From an uncultured Pseudomonadota bacterium (GTDB taxonomy: Bacteria > Pseudomonadota > Gammaproteobacteria > Comchoanobacterales > Comchoanobacteraceae), in the NCBI GenBank assembly GCA_913020085.1, contig CAJVZW010000009.1, forward strand, positions 1 to 47,521: a stretch of DNA of 47,521 nt, given 5' to 3'. Positions 25,249 through 34,434 of the stretch are shown here, one piece after another. Within the stretch, counting starts at the first letter, position 1. Every line of letters starts with the position of its first letter. Made by a program: the position numbers and the translations under genes. The notes under the pieces are model-generated. The model was not told where the DNA came from and did no database searches. It worked only from the letters and a program-made list of their open reading frames with translations.

Positions 25249-28200
25249 TCAAGCAGCATTTCTCACTCTCTCTACAAAAGGGATTAATGCCGGTATCAGA
25301 AAAAGCATAATCGCTGTTGAGACCACCAAACCAAACACCAAACTCGTTGCCATTGGGATTAAATACTGGGCCTGCAAGGATGTCTCAAAAAGTAGCGGCA
25401 GCAACCCTCCCGCTGTTGTAATTGTGGTCAATGACAAGGCTCTAAACCGCATACACGAGGCCATAATACTCGCCTCTTTTACATCCAGCCCATTTCGGCG
25501 CAGCTCCTGATATTTCACTAATAAAATAATGGAACCATTAACAACAATACCCGCCAATCCAAAAAGCCCAAATAAAGAGAGTAATGTGAAGTTCATGCCT
25601 ATAATGAAATGACCATAAATTGCGCCTACAATGCCCAAAGGAATTGTCAGCATAATAATAACTGGCCATATCAGCGACTGACTGATCCAAGCGATCACTA
25701 TATATATGATCGCAAGACCCAGAATACTGCCCATTCGCATTTCTGGCAGCGTATCCTTCTGATAACGATCTTGCTTAGCAAATGATGCTTTCACGCCATA
25801 CTTTGATTCAATCCCTGGAAGGATATCCTGCATCACCTGGCTCATCACTTTGGCTGAGGTGGTTTTTGACTTATCTATATCACCTGAGATATTTACCATG
25901 GGTTTTCCATTGAAGCGTCGCAGCATCTCAAACCCTGACTGCGTATTAAAATCCGCACATTCACCCAATAAGCAACGAGAGCCATCAGCAGCAACTAACG
26001 GATAATGCGCTAAATCTGTGACATGTTCCATATCTCCATCTTGCAGCACCACTTCAATTGGATGCTCAACACCTGACTCATAGTAATTGTCAATTTCAAT
26101 ACCATTGATGGCTGTGCGAAGTTGTGATGAGATTGACTGGGTATCAAAACCCATCTGCTTACCTTTTGCATTGACAGAAAGATTAATGATCTTTTTGCCA
26201 TAAGGTAAGTTATCGACAATATTACTGACATAATCAAGATTTTTCAGTGAGCTAATCAGTTCATTAGATGCCTGCTTTAAGATTTTTGGTGACTGATTAA
26301 TCAGCATGATACTGATATCTTGCCCAGGCGGTCCACCTTTTGGCTCCTGCACAACGGTGGATTCAACAAAGTCAGCAACTGGAAGTAAATCATACCACTT
26401 GGCTTTTAGCTCTTCATTATTAATACTACGCTGATCGGGCGCCTTAAGCTCAATGATCATTGAACCGAACTTTGACCCTGAATCAGCACTAACCAAGCCA
26501 CCGGCTTTAAATGGCGTTGCTCTATTGGCATATACTATGCTGGATTTAATAATTGATTCATCCCCCAATGCCTTAGCGGCACTGCGTAGTGAGGTATCTG
26601 AGTCAGATAAGTACTGAAGCCGCTGTTCCTGGGTACTTCCTGGAGTAAATTTGACGTCTAAATAAAGATTAGGGCTTGGTGGCTGAGGAAAAAAATCAAA
26701 CCCAACTATTTGGTATTTAATCAAGGAATATGCCCCGGCAAATAAGAGCGCAGTGATTGAGAATATCATGATAGGATGACTTACCGATTGTGACACAATT
26801 TGCTTAAATGTTGAAAACTGGAAGACCCGAATGCCCTCAGAAATACGCTCACGCCATTTTGGAACTTCATGCTTTTTCAGTGCATTAAATGCACCGACCA
26901 TATGGTTAGGCAAAATAATAAAACACTCAATCAAAGAGGCGGTGATAACTGTGATTGCCACCAATGGAATATCCCGCAAAATGTCACCCATTAAACTTGT
27001 TAAAACAAGTAACGGAAAAAACGCAGCAATTGTCGTCAAAGAAGCTGCTGCAATCGGCGATAACATCTTGGTCGCCCCGAGGTATGCCGCTATCTTTGGA
27101 TCCTTGCCATTTTCGAACTCCGTAACAGCTTGCTCCCCAACAACAATGGTGTCATCAACAATAATTCCCAAGGTCATTATCAGCGCAAAGAGACTGATCA
27201 TATTAATGGTCCCCCCCTGGGCGTAGAGGATCATTATCGCTGTTGCAAAAGAAATCGGAATGCCAAGCGCAATCCAAAAAGCAATTCTAAGATTAAAAAA
27301 TAGTACCAATAATCCGAAGATTAGAAGCAGTCCTGTTGCACCGTTCTCAACAAGTAGCATTATCCGGTCACGAATAAGCTTCCAGCGCTCTTCTACGACA
27401 GAAAAATTAAGTGTCTTAGGTAGGTTGTGTTTCGCCGTCTCTAGCCATTTATATAAACTATTGGCGGCATCCAGGGTATTGGTATTTTGCGAACGCTTTA
27501 AGTTCATCTCAATCGATCGCTGGTTATTGCTTAATACAAAGGGCTGCTGAGAGTCAGTCACATAACGCACGGTAGCAATGTCTTCCACCGTAACTGGTTT
27601 TTTAAACTGGGGCAATTTCAGTGCAACCTGGCGAATCTGATCTGGCGACACTCGCTTTTGTCCAACAGTTAACAAAGTAGCATCAACACCCGATCCTATG
27701 TCTCCAAGTGGTCTTGATTTCATCGCTGATTCTATTAAATTGGCCAACATTGGTAGCCCATAACTTGCTTGGTAAAGATGCTTTAATGGAATCTCAATAT
27801 TAATCTTCCTAGCCGTATTGCCTGCTAGATAAATCTGGTCTATGCCTGAAACATAGAGCTCATCCCTAATCCGATCGACATAGTATTTTAGTGCATCTGG
27901 GTCTTCTGCAGATACAACTAAACGAGCAACTGGCTCATAGTTAATAATACGACTTACTCTGATGCGCTCTGCATCTTGCGGCAAATTGGTTAAATTGTCG
28001 ATGCGATTACCAATCTCATCATAAACTTGGTTGGTATCAGCGTCATTCTTTAGCTCTACCATCACCATACCCATATTGTATGCAGCAGTTGACTCAAAAA
28101 AATCGACCCCATTTAAACCTTTTATTTGATTCTCAACAGGTTTAAGTAAATTCGTTTCAACATCTTCAGGCTTAGCCCCGGGCCAAATCGCTTGAATACG

Positions 28201-28347
28201 TATTAATTTAATATCAAATTGCGGGAGAAACTGAACATTCATCATGCCGTATGTCAAAAAACCGGCCAATAAGACTGTGACCATAATAAGGTTTGCAGCC
28301 AACGGATGGTCAATCATATAACCAATTAAACCGCGTTTCTCTTTCAT
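25249..28347 (-). CDS. RND-family efflux transporter, inner-membrane pump
   Basis: A 1032-residue resistance-nodulation-division permease with the two-fold AcrB architecture: an N-terminal transmembrane helix, two large periplasmic loops and 12 predicted helices. The proton-relay aspartates in helix 4 are present (GIIVDDTIVVGE, near 397). The C-terminal half has FGLFGLAGIVVNGSIILLVK. It starts 4 bp after the fusion-protein gene. The two form an inner-membrane and periplasmic pair needing a TolC-type outer-membrane partner, which is not in the window. The substrate cannot be predicted; it belongs to the drug-exporter (HAE) side of the family rather than the heavy-metal side. Confidence 0.92.
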   Translation of the reverse strand: MKEKRGLIGYMIDHPLAANLIMVTVLLAGFLTYGMMNVQFLPQFDIKLIRIQAIWPGAKPEDVETNLLKPVENQIKGLNGVDFFESTAAYNMGMVMVELKNDADTNQVYDEIGNRIDNLTNLPQDAERIRVSRIINYEPVARLVVSAEDPDALKYYVDRIRDELYVSGIDQIYLAGNTARKINIEIPLKHLYQASYGLPMLANLIESAMKSRPLGDIGSGVDATLLTVGQKRVSPDQIRQVALKLPQFKKPVTVEDIATVRYVTDSQQPFVLSNNQRSIEMNLKRSQNTNTLDAANSLYKWLETAKHNLPKTLNFSVVEERWKLIRDRIMLLVENGATGLLLIFGLLVLFFNLRIAFWIALGIPISFATAIMILYAQGGTINMISLFALIMTLGIIVDDTIVVGEQAVTEFENGKDPKIAAYLGATKMLSPIAAASLTTIAAFFPLLVLTSLMGDILRDIPLVAITVITASLIECFIILPNHMVGAFNALKKHEVPKWRERISEGIRVFQFSTFKQIVSQSVSHPIMIFSITALLFAGAYSLIKYQIVGFDFFPQPPSPNLYLDVKFTPGSTQEQRLQYLSDSDTSLRSAAKALGDESIIKSSIVYANRATPFKAGGLVSADSGSKFGSMIIELKAPDQRSINNEELKAKWYDLLPVADFVESTVVQEPKGGPPGQDISIMLINQSPKILKQASNELISSLKNLDYVSNIVDNLPYGKKIINLSVNAKGKQMGFDTQSISSQLRTAINGIEIDNYYESGVEHPIEVVLQDGDMEHVTDLAHYPLVAADGSRCLLGECADFNTQSGFEMLRRFNGKPMVNISGDIDKSKTTSAKVMSQVMQDILPGIESKYGVKASFAKQDRYQKDTLPEMRMGSILGLAIIYIVIAWISQSLIWPVIIMLTIPLGIVGAIYGHFIIGMNFTLLSLFGLFGLAGIVVNGSIILLVKYQELRRNGLDVKEASIMASCMRFRALSLTTITTAGGLLPLLFETSLQAQYLIPMATSLVFGLVVSTAIMLFLIPALIPFVERVRNAA

Positions 28348-28351
28348 CTTT

Positions 28352-29584
28352 TTATTCCACTTCTACTAACATTCCGCCCATTGCTCCCTCCAAGCGCGTT
28401 TTAAGCGCTAAATTAGGCAATGGACCTTTGTGATCAACCTGACAGACATTCAAACGCTTCTTGAGCATTTTATTCCACTGGTAGCCAAAACATGTCACAG
28501 GATATTTTTTTAAGGTCTTCATTTTTGGTGACCCAATCACCGGCTCAAGTCCATAAATAAAGCGATCGTGGTAAATCATCTCCGAGGGAATCAACAGCGA
28601 CTTCTTAACAGCAAGCAGCTCAAGAAACACATCATAGGCCTGGCCTTGAAAAATACTATCTGCATCGGAGCCAAAGATGACCTCAAAGCCTTTACGTCCT
28701 GCAGTATGTGCATCCACAACTCCCTTGTACGTAAGCGGCCAATTTTTATCCGCAAATCGTGCAGATTTCACCCCTCGCTGAATTTGCTCAAGCTGGCTGG
28801 ACAATACCATCGAGTGCAATTCTTTGGGCCCTTTTGTACTAATATGTATAGCATCTGTTCCAGAACCAATCATCGCACCAGGAGCAATTAATACTTCCAC
28901 AACTTGCCCATCACCCGGTGAATAAATACATGAGTCTTTCAGTGCAATTTCTTGTTTTTTAACGGTGGCGTCACATTTTTGAATTTGAAGCGCCAGTTCT
29001 TCCATACGATGATCCAGTTTTTCAAGCTGTGACTCTATCGAGTGGTGTTTTGATTTTTCAGATAAAAAGGTTGATTTCTCTCGTTCAAATTGCTGTGCAG
29101 ATAGATGCTTCTTTTTATAAATCTGCTCAGCACGCTGGTATTTTTTTTGACTGTTGGCCAACATCTCCTCACTGTGCTTGACCTGCTCAGATAATCTTGA
29201 ACGCTCTTTTTTTGCAGAGCTTAACTGCGAGTGCAACATATCACACTCATGCTTTCTAATTTTAAGATCAAGGACTTGATGCTCTGTCGTTAAGCAAGCT
29301 AATTTCTGTCCTATTTTGACCTTCTCACTGGGCCGGACAAATACTTTATCAACTCGACCGGGCCGATTGACGTGTATCGCTGTAAATCCTGGATTTTCCA
29401 CCTCTGCAATTAAGCGCAGTACCGGTGAATAATCATTGTAAACTAGCTTTGCTGTTTTTATTGTACGATATTGGGCTTGCATCACTGGCTCTGATGAGTC
29501 ACTTCTGGAGTAAGAGTAAACGCCAAGTAATACAAAAAGAAATACAATCCCTGCAAAAATTTTCCGTTTCAAAAGCCAATCCAT
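28352..29584 (-). CDS. RND periplasmic membrane-fusion protein (HlyD/AcrA type)
   Basis: A 410-residue adaptor protein. An N-terminal membrane anchor (KIFAGIVFLFVLLGVYSYS) is followed by a biotinyl-lipoyl-like half motif (HVNRPGRVDKVFVRPSEKVK) and a long coiled coil at about 105-215 (KKERSRLSEQVKHSEEM, EREKSTFLSEKSKHHS). The second lipoyl half (IYSPGDGQVVEVLIAPGAMI) and a beta-barrel region complete it. It has no lipobox, so it is anchored by the helix. It is the first gene of the efflux operon. No clear Shine-Dalgarno is seen at ATG 29584. Confidence 0.88.
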   Translation of the reverse strand: MDWLLKRKIFAGIVFLFVLLGVYSYSRSDSSEPVMQAQYRTIKTAKLVYNDYSPVLRLIAEVENPGFTAIHVNRPGRVDKVFVRPSEKVKIGQKLACLTTEHQVLDLKIRKHECDMLHSQLSSAKKERSRLSEQVKHSEEMLANSQKKYQRAEQIYKKKHLSAQQFEREKSTFLSEKSKHHSIESQLEKLDHRMEELALQIQKCDATVKKQEIALKDSCIYSPGDGQVVEVLIAPGAMIGSGTDAIHISTKGPKELHSMVLSSQLEQIQRGVKSARFADKNWPLTYKGVVDAHTAGRKGFEVIFGSDADSIFQGQAYDVFLELLAVKKSLLIPSEMIYHDRFIYGLEPVIGSPKMKTLKKYPVTCFGYQWNKMLKKRLNVCQVDHKGPLPNLALKTRLEGAMGGMLVEVE

Positions 29585-29953
29585 CTGATATCACTACTAT
29601 ATTACTGTGATCTGGCAGTAAAATCTAGCGATTACTCAAGCAAATCAATCTATTCATCGGCTTAAATTAGACACCTGGCGAACCGATATCATGCCTTGTC
29701 AATATATTCAACGCCATCACTACTACTCTAACCACAGGCAATAAATTATTGCCACCCCGAGCAAATCAGCTAAAAATCAGGATCATAGTCAATGAATGAC
29801 AACCCTATACTGATATTGTTATTTACTGTAATAAAGGTCATCCTCCACAAATAACCACAGATCATGCTTAAATGCGCCTAAGAAATTGTTGCACACACTA
29901 GAACTTAGACAGATAAACAGGCATAATATGGGGTAAACATTTAATTTGTTATT
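29585..29953. other. 369-bp divergent intergenic region
   Basis: No gene was found here. It separates the efflux operon (minus) from the permease-hemE run (plus) and should contain both promoters. A GGCAATA-AAT-TATTGCC palindrome lies at 29737-29753. A possible plus-strand pair TTGCAC, 17 bp, GATAAA lies about 45 bp before the permease ATG, but it is weak. Confidence 0.5.
29737..29753. promoter_or_regulatory. Palindrome GGCAATA-N3-TATTGCC, possible operator
   Basis: A perfect 7-bp inverted repeat with a 3-bp centre lies in the middle of the divergent region between the RND efflux operon and the permease gene. The position and symmetry suit a dimeric regulator, for example one controlling the pump. 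No regulator gene lies next to it. Confidence 0.35.
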
Positions 29954-31165
29954 ATGAAACTCAAATCCAAATCGATTGGTGCAGGATTGTTTATCGCGGG
30001 CACTGCGATTGGCGCGGGGATGCTGTCTTTACCTATCAGCCTCGGCGTCGGTGGCATCATTGGCGCAACTGCCGCTATGATGGTTGGTTTTTTATACATG
30101 CTAATTACATTGTTTCTCCAGCTTGAGATCCTTTGCTATCAAGAAAGTGGTAAAACCCTTATCGGTGTTAGCTACGTCTATTTAGGTAGAGCCGGAGAGC
30201 TAATCACCTGGGGGAGCTTTCTGTGTTTATTGTATTTAGCATCTGCTGCTTATATCAACGGCGCTGTTGATCTAATGACCCCGCTGGGTCATTTTTTTCA
30301 TCTTGATTCCACTCTATTAAGTATTACTTTTTCGTTTGTTGTGGGGTTGGCGTGTACCTTTGGACTTAAAATCGTTGATCACCTGAATCGCTTTCTAATG
30401 TTCTCTCTGACCTTCAGCTTTCTTGCATTGGTATACCTTATCACACCGAGTATCCACTTGGGCGAAAACTTAATGGGTGAGCCCAAATATCTTATAGTCA
30501 CGGCCCCTTTGATTGTATTATCTTTCACTTCACACATTGTTCTTCCCAGCGCAAGAGTTTATTTGGAGGATAATATTGAGGATATTAAAGCGGCAATGAT
30601 TATCGGCAGCATCACCCCCTTGGTATTTTATTTGGCATGGATTTACTTAATCGTTATGCTGCTTCCATTCAATGGCGATGGCAGTATTATGGAACTGACC
30701 CAGCTTAAAAGCGGGCATTTAGCTTATCTTAGTCAAATCCTTGAAAATGGTTTTGCAATTAAAAACCTTCGGACTTTTTATGACATGTTCTCCTACTTTG
30801 CAATCATCACATCCTTCTTGGGAGTCACAATTGCGATTGCTGATTCAATAGAAGATGGCCTGGGCTTAGCGAATAACCCTTACAAAGATCTTATTAAATA
30901 TCCAATGACCTTAATCCCTCCGCTGATCGTCGCTAATTTATCCGCTGGCTTTATTACCGTCCTAAATTATGGCGGCATCTTTGTTGTGCTTCTTCTTGGA
31001 ATTATCCCTGCAATTATCTCCTGGATTGCTCGCTACCGCCTAAAGCAGCAAAGCAGTTATACACTTCCTGGCGGGAAATCGTCACTCATCACTATCGCTG
31101 CCATTGGCTTGGTTGTAATCATGATTGTGTATTTCAACGAATTAGGATTATTACCAAGACCATGA
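29954..31165 (+). CDS. Aromatic amino acid permease (HAAAP family, TyrP/Mtr-like)
   Basis: A 403-residue inner-membrane transporter with about 11 hydrophobic helices. It has the family signature at the start (GAGLFIAGTAIGAGMLSLPI) and the later VLSFTSHIVLPSARVYL region. HAAAP proteins import tyrosine or tryptophan with protons. The Legionellales often carry several copies, consistent with dependence on host amino acids. Substrate choice between Tyr and Trp cannot be read here. Its stop overlaps the hemE ATG (ATGA), placing it at the head of the overlapping run that continues to recN. Confidence 0.9.
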   Translation: MKLKSKSIGAGLFIAGTAIGAGMLSLPISLGVGGIIGATAAMMVGFLYMLITLFLQLEILCYQESGKTLIGVSYVYLGRAGELITWGSFLCLLYLASAAYINGAVDLMTPLGHFFHLDSTLLSITFSFVVGLACTFGLKIVDHLNRFLMFSLTFSFLALVYLITPSIHLGENLMGEPKYLIVTAPLIVLSFTSHIVLPSARVYLEDNIEDIKAAMIIGSITPLVFYLAWIYLIVMLLPFNGDGSIMELTQLKSGHLAYLSQILENGFAIKNLRTFYDMFSYFAIITSFLGVTIAIADSIEDGLGLANNPYKDLIKYPMTLIPPLIVANLSAGFITVLNYGGIFVVLLLGIIPAIISWIARYRLKQQSSYTLPGGKSSLITIAAIGLVVIMIVYFNELGLLPRP

Positions 31166-32184
31166 CTTCCCGATTGATCAAACAACTAGATAGAAAATCT
31201 CTGGATCGTCCCCCAGTATGGTTAATGCGCCAAGCAGGTCGATTCCATCCTGAGTATCGCAAAATCAGGCAACATTACTCCGACTTTATTGGCTTTTGCT
31301 CCGATAGCACTGGCGCCAGTGATGCCACTATGGTTCCTATCAACGCATATCCTGAGCTTGATGCTGCGATCATCTTCTCTGATATACTCATGATCCCCCA
31401 TGCTCTGGGCCTATCTGTTGAGTTTATTGCCGGACAGGGCCCGCATATTCGTGGCAATTTATCTCCCGAAAAATGGCAGTACGACCCGTCAAAGTTATCA
31501 CCTGTTTACAAAGCGATTGAATTGACCCGTCAACGATTAGCACAAGATAAGTCGCTAATTGGCTTTTGCGGTGCCCCATGGACGCTTCTTGCTTACACAA
31601 TCACCGGTCGCAACCAACATGAATTTGCAAGCGCTAGAAAATCTGCAATTGTGAATGACTCACAATATCAGCAACAGCTTGCATTAATGACTGAAAGTGT
31701 AAAAACTCACGGACTGAAACAAATTGAAGCAGGCGCCGATGTGATTATGCTCTTTGACTCCTGGTCTGGTCTACTTAATGAAAATGAGTATCTACATAGC
31801 GTTATTGAGCCACTTAAAAATATCACTGAATACCTGAGCCAATATGCACCTGTCATCGTTTTTATGCGCGGCAGTGGCCAATATATGCACCACTGGCACA
31901 AAGTGCCTTGCCAAGCTTATGGTATTGATCAAACGTGCTCATTAACACACACACTGAAGATGCTTCCAGATGCTGTTATCCAGGGCAATTTAGACCCTGC
32001 CATTTTACTTGCCGATCATAAAGAGATTGCAAAAGCTGCACATGCTATTCTTAGCCACAAGGCTGCAAAACAACTTATTTTTAACCTAGGACACGGCGTC
32101 CTTCAAAACACCCCCCCAGAAGCAGTTGAATTTTTAATTAATTACATCAACGCTTTTAATAAAATAGAGGCTTCCAATGACTGA
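31162..32184 (+). CDS. hemE: Uroporphyrinogen decarboxylase
   Basis: A 340-residue cytosolic haem-biosynthesis enzyme that converts uroporphyrinogen III to coproporphyrinogen III by four decarboxylations. The N-terminal signature is RPPVWLMRQAGRFHPEYR, with the catalytic arginines. The Asp-containing IIFSDILMIPHALGL and the C-terminal FNLGHGVLQNTPPE follow. It overlaps the permease gene by 4 bp and the next gene by 8 bp. Confidence 0.96.
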   Translation: MTSRLIKQLDRKSLDRPPVWLMRQAGRFHPEYRKIRQHYSDFIGFCSDSTGASDATMVPINAYPELDAAIIFSDILMIPHALGLSVEFIAGQGPHIRGNLSPEKWQYDPSKLSPVYKAIELTRQRLAQDKSLIGFCGAPWTLLAYTITGRNQHEFASARKSAIVNDSQYQQQLALMTESVKTHGLKQIEAGADVIMLFDSWSGLLNENEYLHSVIEPLKNITEYLSQYAPVIVFMRGSGQYMHHWHKVPCQAYGIDQTCSLTHTLKMLPDAVIQGNLDPAILLADHKEIAKAAHAILSHKAAKQLIFNLGHGVLQNTPPEAVEFLINYINAFNKIEASND

Positions 32185-32374
32185 ACCTGCAAAAAAACCC
32201 GCCTGTACATTTCACACGATTACTGTAACGCCTGATCAGCTACCTATCTCATGTCCTATGCCCGATATGCAGATATGGAATGCCCACCCACGTGTTTATC
32301 TGGCTCTTAATGATAATAATGAGGCAGTTTGCCCTTACTGCGGAACTGTATATGTACTAAAAGATGAGGCATAA
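32177..32374 (+). CDS. Small CHCC zinc-finger protein
   Basis: A 65-residue protein of the zf-CHCC type, related to the mitochondrial complex I subunit NDUFS6. The four metal ligands are visible: Cys26, His37, Cys52 and Cys55 (VCPYCGTVY). Its function in bacteria is not settled. The start follows a GAGG site within hemE and overlaps it by 8 bp, so expression is tied to hemE. Confidence 0.85.
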   Translation: MTEPAKKPACTFHTITVTPDQLPISCPMPDMQIWNAHPRVYLALNDNNEAVCPYCGTVYVLKDEA

Positions 32375-32375
32375 G

Positions 32376-33644
32376 ATGCGACACTCGGTCAGCCTTGCCA
32401 GTTTTATTGTATTTATCTCTTCACTGTTTTATGTATATGAGTTTTTTCTTAGGGTAATGCCCAGTGTAATCACGCAAGAACTGCAACATGACTTTAATGC
32501 CTCCCTCGGCAGTATTAGTATGATGACAGCATGCTTTGGCTATGCGTACGCATTGATGCAGATTCCCTCCGGTGTATTAATTGATCGTTTTGGGCCTCGG
32601 CGGCTTCTTACTGGCGCTGTGATCATTTGTTCGTGTGCAAGTTTCGTTTTTATGTCAACTACCCATATGTATACTGCATCGATTAGCCGATTATTTATTG
32701 GCGCTGCATCTGCATGCGCCTTCATTGCCCCATTAACACTGGCCTCAAGATGGTTTGAGCCCAAACATTTTGCCATGGTAGCAGGGATAGTCCAGATGCT
32801 TGGCTGTATGGGCGCGATTATCGGGCAAGAGCCCATCGCCCTGCTTGCAGAGAAGGTAGGCTGGCGTGATGCAATGTTCTACGCTGCCTCAACGGGTCTG
32901 ATACTTGCTGCGGTATTTATGATATTTGTTAAAGATCATCCGCCACAAATGCAAAAAAAGATGAATATTCCAGATGATTTTTCAGAGATTAAACGGGTTA
33001 AAACTGTGCTAAAAAACCCTCAAACCTGGTATATCGCATTTGCTGGTTTTGCTTGCTGGGCTCCAGTTGGGGCATTGGCCGAGTTTATCGGTCCTCGCTT
33101 TTTATCTGTAAAACATAATGTTCTCGTGAGTGACAGCGCATGGGTTTTTATCTGGGTATGGTTAACAATCGGTGTCTTCTCCCCAATTGTTGGTTGGTGG
33201 TCTGATCATATCAAACAACGCAAAAGACCTTTGCTGATTTTGGCCTCTATTTCACTCGTTGCAACCATCAACTTAATTTATATCCCCTATGACAGTCTTG
33301 ATGTTGAGGCGTTCTGGTTATGTTTATTAGGCATCGCCGCTGCGGCCCAGCCAATAACATTTGCTCTGGTTACTGATATTAACCCCAAGTATGTAATTGC
33401 AACTGCTATTGGCTTTAATAATATGGCTGTTGCCTCCGGAGCATTTATTACCCAGCCCATTATTGGATTACTGATGGATATTTTTTGGGAAGGCCAAATA
33501 CAAGATGGCGTTCCTAATTATGGGCTACATGAGTACCACATTGCGCTAAGTATTATACCCATAGCGATTTTACTTGGCATGTGGATTACCTATCGTTATA
33601 TTAATGAAACATATTGCACCACGGTTGAAGATGACTCACTTTAA
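32376..33644 (+). CDS. Major facilitator superfamily transporter
   Basis: A 422-residue inner-membrane protein with about 12 hydrophobic segments. It has an MFS loop 2-3 motif (GVLIDRFGPRRLLTG) and the opening YEFFLRVMPSVI. The second half repeats the plan with WWSDHIKQRKRPLLIL. This subgroup (NNP/phthalate-permease-like) is expanded in Legionella and Coxiella. The substrate is unknown. ATG 32376 is preferred over the in-frame ATG 32364 because a GAGG sequence lies six bases before it and the gene then begins 1 bp after the zinc-finger gene. Confidence 0.88.
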   Translation: MRHSVSLASFIVFISSLFYVYEFFLRVMPSVITQELQHDFNASLGSISMMTACFGYAYALMQIPSGVLIDRFGPRRLLTGAVIICSCASFVFMSTTHMYTASISRLFIGAASACAFIAPLTLASRWFEPKHFAMVAGIVQMLGCMGAIIGQEPIALLAEKVGWRDAMFYAASTGLILAAVFMIFVKDHPPQMQKKMNIPDDFSEIKRVKTVLKNPQTWYIAFAGFACWAPVGALAEFIGPRFLSVKHNVLVSDSAWVFIWVWLTIGVFSPIVGWWSDHIKQRKRPLLILASISLVATINLIYIPYDSLDVEAFWLCLLGIAAAAQPITFALVTDINPKYVIATAIGFNNMAVASGAFITQPIIGLLMDIFWEGQIQDGVPNYGLHEYHIALSIIPIAILLGMWITYRYINETYCTTVEDDSL

Positions 33645-34434
33645 TAAAATTGCGCTATTCTCCTACAAAAATTTGACGATAGCGATCAATGAAATCATCA
33701 AAATTCTTCATCAATTGAATACGAATGCCGTTGAGCTATCTGATCTTGATCAGCTCACAAGTGAGTATGATTTACTCATCATAATTGGTGGCGATGGCTC
33801 AATGATTGCTGCGAGCCAGTACGCAATTACACATAACGTACCAATTCTAGGAATCAATGTTGGCAAGCTTGGATTTCTTACCGATATACCCAACTATGAA
33901 GTAACTGAAAGATTACCAGAGATCCTAAGTGGCAAGTTCAGAAAAGAAAAGCGCCATTTGCTTGAATGTCGTATCGATAAACAACACCTTGGCTACTGCA
34001 TGAATGAGGTTGTGTTACATCGTGTTAAAGATCTTCAAATGATTAGCTATGATCTATGCATCAATGGTCAATTTCTGCATACCCATAGCGCTGATGGCAT
34101 GATTATATCAACCCCGACTGGATCAACTGCCTATTCATTATCAGCAGGTGGCCCGATTATTCACCCTCAGTTATCTGCAATTATGGTAATCCCTTTATGC
34201 TCTCATAAAGTCAACACAAAACCCCTTATCGTTGGCACATCGGATGAGATCCAACTTTACTACAAACCGTCACATCGCTCTGATGCCGCGGTATATCTTG
34301 ATGGACGCCTCTCTAAACAGCTCACTGATGCAACAGAAATATCAATTTGTAGAAGTGACCACTGTGTTAGCTTAATTCATCCAGAAAATTATGAATTCTT
34401 TAGTACGTTGAAAACAAAACTAGGCTGGGATTGA
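33631..34434 (+). CDS. nadK: NAD kinase
   Basis: A 267-residue enzyme that phosphorylates NAD to NADP with ATP or polyphosphate. The diacylglycerol-kinase-like GGDGS motif (IIIGGDGSMIAAS), the NE motif (MNEVVLHR) and STPTGSTAYSLSAGGPI are all present. The frame is open further upstream, but those residues overlap the MFS gene and are not family-like. ATG 33631 gives the normal start TxFNKIALFSYKN and a 14-bp overlap. Confidence 0.95.
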   Translation: MTHFNKIALFSYKNLTIAINEIIKILHQLNTNAVELSDLDQLTSEYDLLIIIGGDGSMIAASQYAITHNVPILGINVGKLGFLTDIPNYEVTERLPEILSGKFRKEKRHLLECRIDKQHLGYCMNEVVLHRVKDLQMISYDLCINGQFLHTHSADGMIISTPTGSTAYSLSAGGPIIHPQLSAIMVIPLCSHKVNTKPLIVGTSDEIQLYYKPSHRSDAAVYLDGRLSKQLTDATEISICRSDHCVSLIHPENYEFFSTLKTKLGWD

